This document shows, one piece after another, positions 63,599 through 64,000 of a DNA stretch of 64,000 bases (the first letter of the stretch is position 1; every line of letters begins with the position of its first letter). The stretch covers positions 1 through 64,000 of the forward strand of contig NZ_JAQFIF010000008.1 in NCBI RefSeq assembly GCF_029504395.1, written 5' to 3'. Source of the DNA: Arthrobacter sp. ES3-54. Its GTDB lineage: Bacteria; Actinomycetota; Actinomycetes; Actinomycetales; Micrococcaceae. Both the position numbers and the translations under genes were made by a program. A model generated the notes under the pieces. The model made no database searches. It was not told where the DNA came from and saw only the letters and a list, made by a program, of their open reading frames with translations.

Positions 63599-64000
63599 AT
63601 GGAGACCGCTGACTTCGCGCCGGGCACGACGGTGCGGCTCGTAGCCCGCCCAGAGGTCGTCGGCATCGTATCCGGCTCGCGCCATGTGGGCGGCGTGCTC
63701 CGGTTCGACGTCTTTCATGACAACGGCGTACATGGATACTTCGCATCACAGATTGAACCAGTCACGATCGCTTCAAAGCCGGACACCATTTCCGCGGCTG
63801 GTTTGCGCACCGGACTCACGTCCGAACTACTGCGCGACAAGAACACTGGATATCTGCATGCGCGAAATGTCGGACGCATTGACTACGAGCCGTATCAGTA
63901 CCGGCCAGTTCTTAAGATCGTGCAGGCCGACCGTCCGCGGATTCTGGTCGCCGACGACGTCGGTGTCGGCAAGACGATCGAAGCATGTCTCATTCTGAAG
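63599..64000 (+). CDS. SNF2-type helicase, cut by the window edge
   Basis: The open frame runs from an ATG (AGGGGGA upstream) to the last base: 134 codons without a stop. It has a small N-terminal domain (FAPGTTVRLVARPEVVGIVS then FDVFHDNGVHGYFASQIEP), then RPRILVADDVGVGKTIEACL, a SNF2-type Walker A motif. DISARM DrmD and other defence helicases begin this way. Type and partners lie beyond the window. Confidence 0.7.
   Translation, partial: METADFAPGTTVRLVARPEVVGIVSGSRHVGGVLRFDVFHDNGVHGYFASQIEPVTIASKPDTISAAGLRTGLTSELLRDKNTGYLHARNVGRIDYEPYQYRPVLKIVQADRPRILVADDVGVGKTIEACLILK

Noticed and set aside
22281..64000. CRISPR array
   Set aside because: I looked for regularly spaced 25-40 bp repeats in all spacers of the island and saw none; the tandem repeats found are of two units only.

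Overview
The window is high-GC actinobacterial chromosome, most likely Arthrobacter, Pseudarthrobacter or a close Micrococcaceae relative. The evidence is GC-rich third codon positions, an rRNA leader of Arthrobacter type at the left edge, rifampin ADP-ribosyltransferase, two short PspC proteins, a 67-residue cold-shock protein, a BTAD regulator, and many start codons 6-7 bases behind a TANNNT -10 box (leaderless style). Every assignment comes from reading the sequence; no database search was possible.

1-10 kb is ordinary chromosome. It begins with the 5' leader and promoter of an rRNA operon reading off the left edge. It then holds a short-chain dehydrogenase, small proteins, a VOC protein, arr, a 57-residue membrane protein, a BTAD/TPR regulator, a two-part protein with a DUF6226-like half, cspA with its terminator, a TfoX-like protein and a secreted protein.

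10-22 kb is a decaying accessory stretch. One intact flavin monooxygenase gene (10146-11432) is followed by four damaged relatives (15048-16279, 17022-17245, 18796-18969, 20140-21243). Among them lie a frameshifted FAD oxidase, a frameshifted membrane/HNH gene, and 3' ends of VOC, MerR and amidohydrolase genes. Intact genes here are a subtilisin-like protease, a qorB/qorR-type divergent pair and a GIY-YIG protein.

22-64 kb is a dense defence island. In order it holds: a GmrSD-type enzyme with an alkyltransferase-like insert; a SNF2 helicase plus type III Mod/Res whose middle carries partial duplications, an ApeA-like HEPN gene and an FRG-domain gene; a translationally coupled DUF6361-like / phospholipase D / helicase trio; a NYN + BRCT-like pair; an orphan protein with an IF2-N-like segment; an operon of GIY-YIG, SIR2 fusion and frameshifted GIY-YIG protein; and a leftward cluster of a P-loop ATPase, a 471-residue protein, an 1860-residue HerA/FtsK-type ATPase with a possible PD-(D/E)XK motif, a cytosine-C5 methyltransferase and Vsr. 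A SNF2-type gene starts divergently and runs off the right edge.

The most interesting candidate is the leftward cluster at 51823-63364. Its first three genes have the order, sizes and ATPase types of the Dnd restriction module (DptF-DptG-DptH), but the neighbours are a C5 methyltransferase and Vsr instead of phosphorothioation genes. Its promoter overlaps a perfect tandem 11-bp repeat. Second is the DUF6361-PLD-helicase trio. Several genes carry single-base frameshifts, so real decay and sequencing error should be separated before functional conclusions are drawn.
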